A DNA stretch of 64,000 bases from positions 62,001 through 126,000 of the forward strand of contig NZ_VSZO01000043.1 of NCBI RefSeq assembly GCF_008312935.1, given 5' to 3'. Below are positions 1 to 10,618 of the stretch, piece after piece. The notes under the pieces were generated by a model, which was not told the origin of the DNA, made no database searches, and saw only the letters and a list, made by a program, of their open reading frames with translations. This DNA is from Roseiconus lacunae (GTDB taxonomy: Bacteria > Planctomycetota > Planctomycetia > Pirellulales > Pirellulaceae). The position numbers were made by a program, and so were the translations under genes. Position 1 is the stretch's first letter. The number at the start of each line of letters is the position of its first letter.

Positions 1-2
1 CG

Positions 3-3000
3 ATCGATTATCTGATTCGTCATCTCGGGATTGAACTAAGCCATAGCCCACCGGTGCGTCAGGGGGAGCGACGTTATCCCAGTGCCCTACCCGAACAACT
101 GCTCGATGCGGAATCGATCGTGCGTCGTTCGCTTTCGGAAAACATCAAGCTCTCTCCGCAAGGAAGGCAAATCGCCGCTGACTGGTTTCTGTCGGATACG
201 CCGGGCAACCTGGGGATCGGTTTGCATGACTTCCTCAATCAAGTCGACGGTCCTTACCTCAATGCGCTCGATCGCCTGGTCGTCAAAGAGCTGAATTCGC
301 GAACGCAACGCGATCGCAAGTTTGGGGATCTTCGGGCCCATACTTTTCTGACCCTCGCCGAGTTAGATGAGGTCGGTCGACAGGTCCCCTCGATCGCTGA
401 CGACAATGCGTTCGTCAACGCAAAACTCCATCGCCTGCGCCCCGGCGCGGATGTGGATTTGAGTCAGCAACCCGAGCAACGGCGGGAGTATTTGCGGCGA
501 GTCGAACTGTACACGCAATCCCTACCCCCATCGTATAACTCGCTGAAAGCAAGTGCGGCCTATCGCTTGATGGAAGCCAATCTGCAGGCGGGGCACTGGG
601 ATAAGGATCTGTTTATTCGCTATCTGCGTTTACCACGTCAAAGTCATATCGTAGCACCCATCCTTGCCCGCGCGGGGAATCGTGCCAACCTTGGACAGAA
701 TTATTCTGACGTCGCCTTCCTGCCACCGGTCGGCAACGACCAACCACTGATCGAAACCTATCTCGAACACTTTTTGCGTGATGCAAAGGATTTCGAGGAG
801 TACACCGATTTGCTTCAGCCCGACTTTGTCCGCCGGGTGTTCGCGAGGACAAAGCTGCTTGCCGGAGTTTCGAATCCTCAGCCGTTCTTTGAAATGTTGT
901 CGGCGGCCGAGCGTAAGGAACTACGCGACAAAGTCGAATTGACATTCGCGCCGCAGAATCGCACACGATTTTCTGGTGACGATTCAACCGAGTTACTCGT
1001 CGACGTCAAGAACATCGACAAGCTGGTGGTTCGGGTCTACGAAATCAATTCGCTCGCGTACTATCGAACGAACACGCACATCCTTGATACGAGCATCGAT
1101 CTGGATGGACTCGTTCCGACCTACGAGCGTACTCTCGAATATGATCGTCCCGCGATCGAACGGCATCGCGAAACGATCGCAATCGACGAAACGAAAGGGC
1201 GTGGTGTTTGGATCATTGACTTGGTTGGCAAAGGCCGTCGCGCACGAACGATCATACGGCACGGCGATCTGCATACGGTACGGTCACAAACGCCTAACGG
1301 GACCCAAATCACGGTGCTTGATGAGGGACGCAATGTGGTTCCGTCGGCCAAGCTGTTCTTTCAGAATCAAGAATTCACGGCGGATGACCACGGGCATATC
1401 TTGATACCGTTGGTCAGCGACGCAAAACAAGCGAGAGGGATCATCTTTGACGGTGCGATCGCTCGGGAAGTGAAGCTGAACCCACTGGTCGAAAAGTACA
1501 GCCTGAAAGCCGGGTTCTTGATCGATCCGGTGTTGGTTCAATCAGGAAGGATGGCCACGTTGGTAGTGCGGCCTCGGCTATCACTCGGTTCGGTTGCAAT
1601 AGATCCGTCGATCCTGAAAAGCTTGTCACTACGTGTGGCGGCGATCGACCTCGATGGGATCGAAACGACAAAGCAATTCGAAAACATTGAACTCGATCAG
1701 GCAAAAGAGACAACGGTGGAATTCCGTGTTCCGCCTCGTTTAGCGAGTCTGCACTTTGAACTCTCCGGCGAAATCCCTGGACTAAGTGATCATCGGACAC
1801 GGAAATTGAGCGTCGGTGAGACGATCGAACTCGCCGGAATCCGAAAAACGAATCAGACCGTCGATGCGTTTCTAACTCGAGACGACGAAAACTATGTGAT
1901 CGAAACCCGCGGCCGCAATGGCGAGATCGTAGGCGGGGCGATGGTAAAAGTCACCTGTTCGATGACGCTCGGTGATTTCAGCCCCGAAGTGACGTTGCAA
2001 TCCGATGATCGGGGGCGTGTTCGGTTGGGAACGCTGGACAATGTAGGTGTACTTTCATACGGGATCGCCGGACAACCTCGCCATCATTTCACGACCCGGA
2101 TCGACCATCAGCGCTGGCCATCGGTCATCCATCTGTCGACCGACGAGACGCTTCAGTTGCCTTTGGTCGATGGTAGCGGTCGAGAGAATTACCGATTGTT
2201 GGAAATTCGCGATGCCGCATTTCAGACCGACGTCTCAGAGACTCTGCGAGTCGAAGCGGGGTTCTTAGTCGCGGGCAAGTTACCGGCCGGCGACTACGTG
2301 ATCTACGATCGTTTAAAACATCAACGGACCGAGATCTCCGTCGTTGAAGGCAAGGTGATCGGAGATGTGATTGCCGGGAAAGTTCGTCATCGGCAAAAAA
2401 GTCCACGTGTCCCCCTGTCGATCGAATCCGTCGTACAGAATGATGACGGAAGCATTCGTTTGCGGTTGAGCGGCGAAACAAGATTGGCACGCGTTCACTT
2501 GGTCGCCTCTCGATACTTTGGTCAGACATCGGCGTTCGATGCGCTGAAACTCGACATGCCTTTGTTGGACGGTCGACGGCTTTCGTTAATGCGATCCGGG
2601 TACATCAGTGATTTACGACTAGGCGACGAATATGAGTACGTGTTGCGACGGCAGTTTGCGGCAAAGTACCCCGGAGTCATGTTGCCTCAACCGAGCGTCT
2701 TGCTGAACCCGTGGGAAACGGAAACAACGAGTAATCAGTCCCAGGTCGCCGGTGCCGGCGACGAAATGTCCCCAATGGCGGCGTCTGAACCCGCATCAGC
2801 ACCGCGAATGCGAGCAGGCGGTCAACGCGGTGGCGCGGTAGCCGCAGTCGGATCGGACTACGACTTTTTGAGCGATGCCGGCGTGCTGGTCGCAAATCTG
2901 ATTCCGGGCGAAGATGGCTCGCTAACGATACCGGCGGACGTCGTGCAGGGCATGCCGATCGTACAGCTAATCGTTTCCGATCCGATGACATTGGTTGGTC

Positions 3001-5993
3001 GAACACTCACCAACACGCTCGATGATTTTGAAACAGATGACTTGCGGTTGGCGAACTCGCTGCCCGTTGATCGTGCCCTTTCGTTCGAACGTGTTGTTTC
3101 GATTGTCGGACCAGATCAACCGCTCGATCTCGCATCGCTCGGCTCGGCCCAAGTGCAAGTCTACGGCGATGTCGACTCCTTGTTCCGCCTTTACGAGACG
3201 CTAATCAATGACGATCGACTGTCGGAGTTCGCGGTGCTGCGTCGGTGGCACACGTTGTCCGACGAGGAAAAGTTCGCCGAGTATTCGAAATTGGCCAGCC
3301 ATGAACTGCATCTGTTCTTATCGGTCCATGATCACGATTTCTTCGAGGCTGTGATTCGGCCATACCTGAGCAACAAGAAAGAGAAGCAATTTATCGACCA
3401 CTGGTTGCTCGGTAATGATGTTTCTGCCTATACCGAGCTTTGGCGTTATCGTCGGTTGTCGGCTGCTGAGCGAGCGCTGTTGGCCATTCGGTTGCCGGAA
3501 TTGCGTTCCGGTATTGTTCGCGATCTCTCCGACATGGTTGATGCGGCATCGAATGATTATCGTCGTCGGCGGATTCTTATCGAAACCGCGTTACGATCGA
3601 GCGGACTTTCAAGATTCGACGCCGTTGCCGAAGCGAAGGTTTCTTCCCAACTGTATTCCATGGGCGACGTCGCCGAATCGGAAGCACTAATGGGAATGGC
3701 AGGCGGAATGGGGGGCGGTGGCTTCTTTGGAGATTCTTCAAGATCAGAACGACGCTCACGTTCCGCAGTTGAACTCCATGCCCGCCAATCCGATGGCCTT
3801 GCCCTCGGTCGATCAAATTTGTCGATGTTGAAGGCGCGGAAAGATGTCGCCGCTCGCATGCTGTATCAAGAACTCGACAGCACCAAGCAATGGGCCGAAA
3901 GCCATTTCGATCGCGTTCGATCGGTCGGTAGTGAACCGGGTCAGCTGATCCCCGTGGACGCATTCTGGAGTGACTTGGCGGGGCAAAAGTTTGGCCCCGG
4001 TAATCGTTTGCCTGTTTCAACCAATCTACTGGAACCGACGGGCAATCGACACGCGGCGTTGATCGCACTGGCGATGAGCGGACTCCCGCTTCAGTCCGGC
4101 GATATATCATTGCCGACCAAACCAGAAACCGTTTATCGGCCCGAACATGCCGTAGCCTTGGTCGCCAAGCGATTGCGTGAACTCAAGGCGGCGGACGATT
4201 CGGCCAGCGTCTTGATCGGCCAGCTGTTCCAGCTCGCGACTCCGGATTCAAGCCGCGACACGACCGAAGCGGTCAATGAACGCTTTCTGACCGGACGTGC
4301 CTACAAGGGCCAAGTGGTGGTGTCCAATCCAACCGCCGATGAGCAAACCGTTGAAGTGTTCTGGCAGATTCCGGCGGGAAGCCTTCCGCTTGCTAATAGC
4401 CAAACGACCGACAGCCAGACCCTCGTGATCAAACCGTTTGGCGTTTCATCAGTCGAGTACCAGTTTTACTTCCCAGTCGCAGGCACGTTTGCCCACTATC
4501 CGGCGAATGTTTCGAGGGGGGATCAACGACTCGCGTCCGCCGAAACACTGACATTCCGAGTCGCTGATCAGTGGGATAACGACGAAGTCACTTGGCAAAG
4601 CATAGCCGTCGACGGAACGGCAGAGCAGATTGGGGAATTCCTCGATCAAGCTAACGTGCACGAACTCGATTGGACGTTAATCTTTCATCGGTTGCGTGAT
4701 CGCGAGGTTTTCGATGTCGTTACTGAAACGATCGCCAAGACTCGTTTGCCGCTGGCCGAGGTCTGGGCGTATGGGTTTCATCATCGCAATGAGCCCGCGA
4801 TGCAGCGTTTCCTGTCATTGCGAACTGACTTGGTCGATCGTGTCGGTCCTGAATTGAGATCGACATTGCTGGTGGTCGACGCGATCGATCGACAGTCCTA
4901 CGAACACCTGGAGTACGCTCCATTGGTACGAGCACGGATTCATCGCCTGGGGGATCAGGACGAGATTCTAAATTCGACATTTCTAAGCCAGTACCAGCGG
5001 TTCGTCCGTCGGATCGGATTTCAGCCCGCGATCGAATCCGAACAAGTGCTGCCGCTGACGTACTACTTGTTGTTGCAAAATCGTATCGAAGAAGCGATCG
5101 CGTACTTTCAGGGCCTGGACAGAGATACGATCGCTACGCAACTACAGTACGACTACTTGGCCGGCTACCTTGCGATGCACCAAGGCAACTATCAATACGC
5201 ACTAGAAATCGCGACGCGGCATGCAGAACATCCGGTGCCGCGTTGGCGCGACCGTTTCGGCCAGATGTCGCTTCAAGTTCTGCAGCAGTCTGACTTGATG
5301 GACAATCAGCAATTGGTCAAATCGGAGACCGGAAATGGTGTGGATGAGGAAGCGGTTTCACCGGAAGCCGCCGACCTAGCAATCGCAGATCGCGAGCGCC
5401 GAAACAGCCAAGCTTCGGCGTCGGTTCCAGAAGTCATCGTGAGTGTCGATGGCGATCAAGTCCGTTTGAATCACCGCAACGCGGATCAGGTGGAGCTGAA
5501 TTACTACGGCGTGGATTTGGAATTGTTGTTCAGCAAGGCGCCGTTCGCACGCAGCGACTTGCAAAAGATCGCGATGGTCAAGCCGACATCCTCCCAGACG
5601 GTCACACTGCGTTCGCAAACGGGAACAACCGAACTGGAGATTCCACGACAATTGCGTAGTAAAACGTTGCTCGTCGAAAGTCACGTCGGGGCGTCGCGAA
5701 GTACCGCGTTGTACTACGGCGGCCAACTGACGACCTACGTTAGCGAAGCATTTGGGCAACTGCAGACAACCGATGCGACGACTCATCGGCCGGTTGCCGG
5801 CGCGTACGTCAAAGTCTACGCCCGGTATCCCGGCGGCGACATTCGGTTTTTCAAAGACGGATACACCGATGGACGTGGGAGATTCGATTTCACCAGTATC
5901 AGTGCGAGCGATGCGAAGGGAGCCGAACGATATGCGATCATGGTGCTAAGCGAGACCAAAGGGGCAACATTGCATGAAGTCGCTGCCCCATAG
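3..5993 (+). CDS. Giant uncharacterised protein, 5' end outside window
   Basis: The reading frame is open from the first codon of the window, so the gene is cut at its 5' end; about 1996 residues are visible. I do not recognise a named family with certainty. The first ~300 visible residues look helical. A central part (about residues 320-720, counted from the GTG at 54) is rich in beta-type segments and is reminiscent of the stacked beta domains of alpha-2-macroglobulin-like proteins, but no thioester motif was seen. A low-complexity Ala/Met/Gly stretch lies near residues 900-945, and a Gly-rich insert (GGMGGGGFFG) near 1212. Residues ~1660-1760 are helical and TPR-like. The last ~85 residues resemble a carboxypeptidase-regulatory-like beta domain (TTDATTHRPVAGAYVKV). 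It is probably secreted or periplasmic, but the signal peptide would lie outside the window. Confidence 0.75.
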   Translation: MDYLIRHLGIELSHSPPVRQGERRYPSALPEQLLDAESIVRRSLSENIKLSPQGRQIAADWFLSDTPGNLGIGLHDFLNQVDGPYLNALDRLVVKELNSRTQRDRKFGDLRAHTFLTLAELDEVGRQVPSIADDNAFVNAKLHRLRPGADVDLSQQPEQRREYLRRVELYTQSLPPSYNSLKASAAYRLMEANLQAGHWDKDLFIRYLRLPRQSHIVAPILARAGNRANLGQNYSDVAFLPPVGNDQPLIETYLEHFLRDAKDFEEYTDLLQPDFVRRVFARTKLLAGVSNPQPFFEMLSAAERKELRDKVELTFAPQNRTRFSGDDSTELLVDVKNIDKLVVRVYEINSLAYYRTNTHILDTSIDLDGLVPTYERTLEYDRPAIERHRETIAIDETKGRGVWIIDLVGKGRRARTIIRHGDLHTVRSQTPNGTQITVLDEGRNVVPSAKLFFQNQEFTADDHGHILIPLVSDAKQARGIIFDGAIAREVKLNPLVEKYSLKAGFLIDPVLVQSGRMATLVVRPRLSLGSVAIDPSILKSLSLRVAAIDLDGIETTKQFENIELDQAKETTVEFRVPPRLASLHFELSGEIPGLSDHRTRKLSVGETIELAGIRKTNQTVDAFLTRDDENYVIETRGRNGEIVGGAMVKVTCSMTLGDFSPEVTLQSDDRGRVRLGTLDNVGVLSYGIAGQPRHHFTTRIDHQRWPSVIHLSTDETLQLPLVDGSGRENYRLLEIRDAAFQTDVSETLRVEAGFLVAGKLPAGDYVIYDRLKHQRTEISVVEGKVIGDVIAGKVRHRQKSPRVPLSIESVVQNDDGSIRLRLSGETRLARVHLVASRYFGQTSAFDALKLDMPLLDGRRLSLMRSGYISDLRLGDEYEYVLRRQFAAKYPGVMLPQPSVLLNPWETETTSNQSQVAGAGDEMSPMAASEPASAPRMRAGGQRGGAVAAVGSDYDFLSDAGVLVANLIPGEDGSLTIPADVVQGMPIVQLIVSDPMTLVGRTLTNTLDDFETDDLRLANSLPVDRALSFERVVSIVGPDQPLDLASLGSAQVQVYGDVDSLFRLYETLINDDRLSEFAVLRRWHTLSDEEKFAEYSKLASHELHLFLSVHDHDFFEAVIRPYLSNKKEKQFIDHWLLGNDVSAYTELWRYRRLSAAERALLAIRLPELRSGIVRDLSDMVDAASNDYRRRRILIETALRSSGLSRFDAVAEAKVSSQLYSMGDVAESEALMGMAGGMGGGGFFGDSSRSERRSRSAVELHARQSDGLALGRSNLSMLKARKDVAARMLYQELDSTKQWAESHFDRVRSVGSEPGQLIPVDAFWSDLAGQKFGPGNRLPVSTNLLEPTGNRHAALIALAMSGLPLQSGDISLPTKPETVYRPEHAVALVAKRLRELKAADDSASVLIGQLFQLATPDSSRDTTEAVNERFLTGRAYKGQVVVSNPTADEQTVEVFWQIPAGSLPLANSQTTDSQTLVIKPFGVSSVEYQFYFPVAGTFAHYPANVSRGDQRLASAETLTFRVADQWDNDEVTWQSIAVDGTAEQIGEFLDQANVHELDWTLIFHRLRDREVFDVVTETIAKTRLPLAEVWAYGFHHRNEPAMQRFLSLRTDLVDRVGPELRSTLLVVDAIDRQSYEHLEYAPLVRARIHRLGDQDEILNSTFLSQYQRFVRRIGFQPAIESEQVLPLTYYLLLQNRIEEAIAYFQGLDRDTIATQLQYDYLAGYLAMHQGNYQYALEIATRHAEHPVPRWRDRFGQMSLQVLQQSDLMDNQQLVKSETGNGVDEEAVSPEAADLAIADRERRNSQASASVPEVIVSVDGDQVRLNHRNADQVELNYYGVDLELLFSKAPFARSDLQKIAMVKPTSSQTVTLRSQTGTTELEIPRQLRSKTLLVESHVGASRSTALYYGGQLTTYVSEAFGQLQTTDATTHRPVAGAYVKVYARYPGGDIRFFKDGYTDGRGRFDFTSISASDAKGAERYAIMVLSETKGATLHEVAAP

Positions 5994-6009
5994 CGTTCTC
6001 GCTTGCGAG

Positions 6010-6051
6010 CCAGCGTCGCTTCGTCGGCAGCCAGCGTCGCTTCGTCGGCAG
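6010..6051. repeat. 21-bp tandem repeat, two perfect copies
   Basis: A 21-base unit beginning ccagcgtcgcttcgtc occurs twice in direct succession just after the stop codon of the giant gene. It is noncoding as far as can be seen. Confidence 0.85.
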
Positions 6052-6115
6052 TTCGTGCCTTGCCGCTCGCGTTGGCGATCGGCAAGTGATTTCGCTGACG
6101 CAAGACACTGAAATA

Positions 6116-6145
6116 CAAGACGCCGAGGAACAAGACGCCGAGGAA
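6116..6145. repeat. 15-bp tandem repeat, two perfect copies
   Basis: The unit caagacgccgaggaa is present twice in tandem, between the giant gene and the RRM gene. Confidence 0.85.
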
Positions 6146-6162
6146 CAAGGCACTTAAATGCA

Positions 6163-6197
6163 AGAGGGTGCAGCCGGCATTGCCGACTGCACCCTCT
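6163..6197 (-). terminator. Hairpin between convergent genes
   Basis: Inverted repeat with arms agagggtgcag and ctgcaccctct plus an inner cggca/tgccg pair, interrupted by one C-A mismatch. It lies 32 bp beyond the stop of the minus-strand RRM gene and between two convergent genes. The trailing T-run is weak on both strands, so it may be a bidirectional or factor-assisted terminator. Confidence 0.6.
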
Positions 6198-6228
6198 GTT
6201 AATTCATCGTTATGGTTGGTGCCGAAGC

Positions 6229-6564
6229 CTACCAGTTGCGGCCTCCGCCGCCGCCGCCGCGGTGGCCACCACCGCCGCCGCCACCTCGGTAACCACCACC
6301 ACCTCCGCCGCCGCCACCGCGCGGAGCACGTTCTTGAGCTTCGTTCACTCGCAACGGACGACCTTCGTAGTCGTGGCCATCAAGAGCGTCAATCGCTTCC
6401 TTTGCCGCTTCATCTGCCATCGTGACAAAGCCAAAGCCGCGACTTCGGCCCGTTTCTCGATCAGTCAGGACGATCGCATCATCGACCTGACCATACTGCC
6501 TAAAAAGTTCCTCTAGCTTCTCGGTCGTTACACCCCAGGCTAGATTCCCCACATACATTTTCAT
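6229..6564 (-). CDS. Glycine-rich RRM RNA-binding protein
   Basis: A 111-residue protein with one RNA recognition motif followed by an RGG/Gly-rich tail. RNP2 is seen as MYVGNL at residues 3-8 and RNP1 as RGFGFVTM near residues 42-49. The tail from ~residue 80 is almost entirely Gly with Arg, Tyr and His. Proteins of this build in cyanobacteria and planctomycetes bind single-stranded RNA and are often cold-induced. A role as RNA chaperone is inferred from family, not shown here. It is a single-gene unit that ends at a hairpin shared with the upstream convergent gene. The long G-runs make the 3' end highly repetitive. Confidence 0.93.
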   Translation of the reverse strand: MKMYVGNLAWGVTTEKLEELFRQYGQVDDAIVLTDRETGRSRGFGFVTMADEAAKEAIDALDGHDYEGRPLRVNEAQERAPRGGGGGGGGGYRGGGGGGGHRGGGGGGRNW

Positions 6565-7224
6565 CGCTTCAATCGCTCCCTAGTCCAGAAGGCCTATGCA
6601 CTCGGAGCATTCGGCGACGCACACACAGCGGTCCATTTCGTTCTGAGAGTTCGGTCTTCAATCACACGGGATGACGCCATTCGCCATCCACTCTGCCGCC
6701 GAGTGTAACACTAATTGAGGGTGGGTTGGCGATCATTCTGCTGGGTATGTGCACTTCCTTACAAAAAGTTAACGCAACGAAGTACCCCATTTTGCCGCAA
6801 TCGTCTCCGCCACCACCCACCTAAATGCCAGCAAATGAACATGCCGAAACTCGTGGTTCGTCTCGATAAAACAGGGCCGGCTCTTCATCCGACGGGCGTT
6901 TGCCCGGTGATTGCGCGGAAACTGTGGCGAACGCGATTCGGTGAATCCCAAGATAGAACGGGAACGAAGCACTAGGATAGGAGCCGGTAGGGGCACGTCT
7001 TTTCGTGTCTCGTCGTGTGATTCGAAAGGTCATCCCGTAGGATCGGAGCACGACAATCGCTAGGCTTTGGCTGTGTTTTGTCGCAACGCGTGGTTGGCGG
7101 GGGAAGCGTTTGCTGGCTGGGCTTGCTGTTTCGGAAAGCCTTCGCCGTCTTGGGCTGTCGATTGACCGGATTTCCTCGCTACCACGGGTCGCAACGTCAT
7201 TCTCCGCAAAGGATTCGCCCCTTT
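6565..7224. other. Noncoding stretch between RRM gene and metal operon
   Basis: About 660 bp lie between divergently read genes, so promoters for both are expected here. Short open frames exist but none has a convincing start, composition or motif. The frame of the binding protein is open upstream to 7078 (TTG), but that extension lacks a signal peptide and is not used. I could not identify a Fur- or MntR-type operator by eye. Confidence 0.5.
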
Positions 7225-8238
7225 ATGTCGCCTCAGTCAAATCGCCGGGTAGCTTCGTTGGGCTGTGTTTCGGCCATGTTTTTCGTAATCGCCTGGGGGG
7301 GATGCAATTCTCGGCCGACGTCCCGGTCCGAAAAAATCAACGTGGTTGCTACCGTCGGGATGGTTGCGGACCTCGTCCGACAAGTCGGCGGTGACGACGT
7401 CGAAGTGACGCAGATCTGTGGGGCAGGGGTTGATCCACACCTCTACAAACCCACCACCGACGACGTCCGCAAGATCCAAAGTGCCGAAATCGTTTTTTAC
7501 TGTGGCCTGAAACTCGAAGGCAAAATGATCGACACGCTCGAAAAGGTCGGGCAAACCAAACCGGTCATCGCGATCACCGACGCCGTCGACGCGTCGCGAT
7601 TGCTCCGTGCTGGCGGCGAAGAAACGTTGGGCCAGTCCGCACATCCGGATCCGCACCTTTGGAATGATGTTTCGCTATGGAGCCAGTGCGTGCCGCTGGT
7701 GGCCGAAGAACTCGGGAAGCTTAAACCGGAGTTGGCCGACAAGTTCGCTGAGGCAGCGGTCGCTTACCAAGCTGAACTCGAAAAACTGCACGCATACGGC
7801 CAGCAGGTGATGGCGACGGTCCCCGAAAAAAGTCGCCTATTGATCACGTCACACGACGCTTTCAGTTACTTCGGACAAGCGTATGGACTTGAGGTTCAAG
7901 GGATTCAGGGGATCTCGACCGAATCGGAGGCCGGGTTGCGGCGGATCAACGAATTAGTCGACTTGCTGATCGAACGCGACGTTCGGTCGGTGTTCGTCGA
8001 GAGTAGCGTTCGTCCAAAAAACGTCGAAGCCTTGATGGAGGGCGCAGCCCAACGCGGTCACGAAGTCAGCACCGGAGGGGTTCTCTTCAGCGATGCGATG
8101 GGGCTCGCCGGGACTTACGAAGGAACGTACGTTGGAATGTTGGACCATAACCTCAGTACAACGGCAGCCGCACTTGGTGGACAGGTGCCCGCTGGCGGTT
8201 TTGGCGGTAAACTGGGTGGAAAAAGTAGTCCCAAGTGA
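7225..8238 (+). CDS. Metal ABC transporter substrate-binding lipoprotein (YtgA/TroA/MntA-like)
   Basis: A 337-residue cluster A-I (ZnuA/TroA) binding protein for Mn, Zn or Fe. The ATG at 7225 was chosen because it gives a short basic N-terminus, a hydrophobic stretch ([13 protein letters not shown]) and a lipobox Cys followed by NSRP, i.e. a lipoprotein anchored outside the inner membrane. Family landmarks are [31 protein letters not shown] (first His ligand), [11 protein letters not shown] (second His), [14 protein letters not shown] and the late ESSVRPKN segment. The stop overlaps the start of the ATPase gene (TGATG), which argues for translational coupling. It is the first gene of a four-gene operon. 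Metal specificity cannot be read directly; the absence of a long His-rich loop argues against a ZnuA-type zinc protein. Confidence 0.93.
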   Translation: MSPQSNRRVASLGCVSAMFFVIAWGGCNSRPTSRSEKINVVATVGMVADLVRQVGGDDVEVTQICGAGVDPHLYKPTTDDVRKIQSAEIVFYCGLKLEGKMIDTLEKVGQTKPVIAITDAVDASRLLRAGGEETLGQSAHPDPHLWNDVSLWSQCVPLVAEELGKLKPELADKFAEAAVAYQAELEKLHAYGQQVMATVPEKSRLLITSHDAFSYFGQAYGLEVQGIQGISTESEAGLRRINELVDLLIERDVRSVFVESSVRPKNVEALMEGAAQRGHEVSTGGVLFSDAMGLAGTYEGTYVGMLDHNLSTTAAALGGQVPAGGFGGKLGGKSSPK

Positions 8239-9029
8239 TGCCTCAGCCGAACGAGCCTTCCGATCCAGCCACACCGCTGTCAATCTATGATTTGACGGTA
8301 GCGTATCACCGCAAGCCAGTGATTTGGGATGTGTCGTTTGATCTTCCCTCCGGCAGTTTGGTTGGGATCGTCGGTCCCAACGGTGCCGGAAAGAGCACGC
8401 TGCTAAAGGCTTCAATGGACTTGATCCCTCGGGCGTCGGGACGCGTTCGTTTCTTTGGTCAGACCTACCGGCACTCGCGAAATCGTGTCGGCTATGTGCC
8501 CCAGCGCGAAAGTGTCGATTGGCAATTTCCCGTCAGCGCGCTCGATGTCGTGACGATGGGCTTGTACGACAAGATCGGTTGGTGCCGGCCGGTTCGAAAA
8601 CGTCACCGTGCCCAAGCACGTGAAGCGTTGCGTCGAGTTGGCATCGGTGATCTAGCCGACCGGCAAATCAGCCAGCTATCCGGTGGCCAACAACAGCGCA
8701 CATTTCTTGCTCGGGCGCTCGTCCAGGATGCCGATTTGTATTTGATGGACGAACCCTTCGCCGCCGTTGACGCGTCGACGGAACTGGCGATCGTTGACAT
8801 CTTGCGTGAATTGAAAGGACGCGGAAAAACGGCCGTGGTCATCCACCACGACTTGCAAACCGTGCCGGAGTATTTCGACTACGTCGTGCTACTAAACATG
8901 CGAGTCGTCGCACACGGACCGGTCGTCGAAACGTTTACCCCGGAAAATCTACAAAAGACGTATGGCGGACGACTGACGTTGTTGGACGAGGTCACCGAAG
9001 CGATGCGCCGGCGTGAAACGAGCTTATGA
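8238..9029 (+). CDS. Metal ABC transporter ATP-binding protein (YtgB/MntB-like)
   Basis: A 263-residue ABC ATPase of the manganese/zinc uptake group. Walker A is GPNGAGKST near residue 46; the Q-loop is in [13 protein letters not shown], which is typical of Mn/Zn transporters; the signature is LSGGQQQR; Walker B is [12 protein letters not shown]; the switch His lies in VIHHDL. It energises uptake of the ion delivered by the upstream lipoprotein through the two downstream permeases at the inner membrane. The ATG at 8238 overlaps the previous stop; a GTG three bases upstream is equally in frame. Its own stop overlaps the next start (ATGA). Confidence 0.96.
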   Translation: MPQPNEPSDPATPLSIYDLTVAYHRKPVIWDVSFDLPSGSLVGIVGPNGAGKSTLLKASMDLIPRASGRVRFFGQTYRHSRNRVGYVPQRESVDWQFPVSALDVVTMGLYDKIGWCRPVRKRHRAQAREALRRVGIGDLADRQISQLSGGQQQRTFLARALVQDADLYLMDEPFAAVDASTELAIVDILRELKGRGKTAVVIHHDLQTVPEYFDYVVLLNMRVVAHGPVVETFTPENLQKTYGGRLTLLDEVTEAMRRRETSL

Positions 9030-10618
9030 TTGCGTTGTCGGACTTGATGACCGTTGCCGTGATGTGGACGCCTGTTTTCGTCGACATCGCTGGGGTGGTT
9101 GGCGGGTGGGTGGGCCTAGCCGAATTCAGCCCACAGCAAGCCGCTTCGGTCAACCCATTTTGGTCGGATTTGGTTCGTGTCGTCACCATGCGTGACTACA
9201 ACACGCGCGTGGTCATTTTCGGCGTTGCCACACTCGGCGGCGCGGCAGGTTTGGTCGGCAGTTTCACCTTGCTTCGTAAACGAGCCTTGATGGGAGATGC
9301 CTTGGCCCACGCCAGTACCCCCGGCATCGCGCTCGCCTTCATGATCGCGACGGTGATGGGAGGCGACGGGAAATCGATTCCGGTTCTTTTGGCCGGGGCG
9401 ACGGTGACAGGGTTGGTCGGCGTCGCTGGGATTCTCCTGATCCGCAATCAAACGCGATTGAAAGAAGACGCGGCGTTGGGCATCGTGTTGAGTGTCTTCT
9501 TTGGTTTGGGCATGGCCTTGTTCGGCGTGATTCAACAGATGCAGACCGGTCATGCCGCAGGCTTGGAAGGCTTTATTTTTGGAATGACGGCCTCGATGCA
9601 GGCAGCCGACGCACGCCTGATCGCGATCGTATCGGTGGTGGTTATTTCGGGATGCCTGTTACTATTCAAAGAGCTTCAACTGCTTTGTTTTGACGAAGGA
9701 TTCGCCGGCGCCCAGGGGTACCCGGTGGTCTTTTTAGACATCCTACTGATGGCCATGATTGTGCTGGTCACTATCGTCGGGCTTCAGGCGGTTGGGTTAA
9801 TTCTGATTATTGCGTTATTGGTGATCCCGGCAGCGGCGGCGCGGTTCTGGACCGAAGCGATGTCACGAATGATGATTTGCTCGGCTGTGCTGGGAGTAAC
9901 AGGCAGTGTGATCGGTGGATTGGCCAGCGCAGTCTTTCCCGGTCTGCCATCGGGGGCGATGATCGTTCTGGTTTGTTCGGCGTTTTTCTTCGTCAGCATG
10001 ATGCTTGGGACGCGGCGTGGCGTGTTGATTCGGCTGTTACGTCGCCAGCAGTTAAACCGGCGAATCGATCGCCAACACTTGCTGCGTGCGATGTTCGAAC
10101 AGATCGAACAAGGTCAACCAAAGGCACCCGCGGGCCAGACACCTCCCAAAGCAATCGCCCACCGAAAGATTACCGTCTCGGTCGCCAAATTGATGTCGAT
10201 GCGAAGTTGGTCGCTGCGGCGGTTGGAACGAGCGATCGACCGAGCGGTCGATGATGATTTGATTCGTCGTTCAAACGGATCTTGTAAGTTGACCGGTGCC
10301 GGTCTGACCGAAGCGGCGCGTTTGACCCGGCAACACCGATTGTGGGAAATGTATCTGATCACGTTCGCCGAAGTCGCGACGGCCAACGTGGATCGGGATG
10401 CAGATGCGATCGAGCATGTGCTCGCTCCGGAAGTGATCGACCAGCTCGAAGATTTACTCGATGATCAAGGCACCACGATTTCGGTTCCCGTCAGCCCTCA
10501 CGAATTAGAACAGCGGTCGACAGCGGAAACGCCGGCCGACGAGCATACGGCCGAGGAATGGTCCGTCAACGTGTCGGGCGATCGAGGTGCCGAGTCGCCT
10601 ACGAGGGAGCAATCTTGA
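9026..10618 (+). CDS. Metal ABC permease fused to DtxR/MntR-like repressor domain (YtgCR-like)
   Basis: A 530-residue protein, roughly twice a normal ABC-3 permease. Residues ~60-340 form the membrane part, with the family signature [18 protein letters not shown] and several hydrophobic helices. From ~340 there is a soluble extension: a linker, a winged-helix segment (~383-432, ending in the wing CKLTGAGL), and then a dimerisation/metal-binding segment, HRLWEMYL...[10 protein letters not shown]437, D460, E463 and H464 line up in spacing with MntR ligands H77, E99, E102 and H103. The same build is known from the Chlamydia permease-repressor YtgCR, in which the repressor is released by cleavage. 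Whether this protein is cleaved is unknown. The start overlaps the ATPase stop (ATGA) and the stop overlaps the next start (TTGA). Confidence 0.93.
   Translation: MIALSDLMTVAVMWTPVFVDIAGVVGGWVGLAEFSPQQAASVNPFWSDLVRVVTMRDYNTRVVIFGVATLGGAAGLVGSFTLLRKRALMGDALAHASTPGIALAFMIATVMGGDGKSIPVLLAGATVTGLVGVAGILLIRNQTRLKEDAALGIVLSVFFGLGMALFGVIQQMQTGHAAGLEGFIFGMTASMQAADARLIAIVSVVVISGCLLLFKELQLLCFDEGFAGAQGYPVVFLDILLMAMIVLVTIVGLQAVGLILIIALLVIPAAAARFWTEAMSRMMICSAVLGVTGSVIGGLASAVFPGLPSGAMIVLVCSAFFFVSMMLGTRRGVLIRLLRRQQLNRRIDRQHLLRAMFEQIEQGQPKAPAGQTPPKAIAHRKITVSVAKLMSMRSWSLRRLERAIDRAVDDDLIRRSNGSCKLTGAGLTEAARLTRQHRLWEMYLITFAEVATANVDRDADAIEHVLAPEVIDQLEDLLDDQGTTISVPVSPHELEQRSTAETPADEHTAEEWSVNVSGDRGAESPTREQS

Noticed and set aside
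6715-6975. Plus-strand open frame of 86 codons upstream of the metal operon
   Set aside because: It has no ribosome-binding site, an odd composition and no motif. Likely chance.
10558-10614. Upstream ATG extension of the second permease
   Set aside because: It lies within the upstream gene. The TTG at 10615 has a strong ribosome-binding sequence and the typical overlap with the preceding stop.
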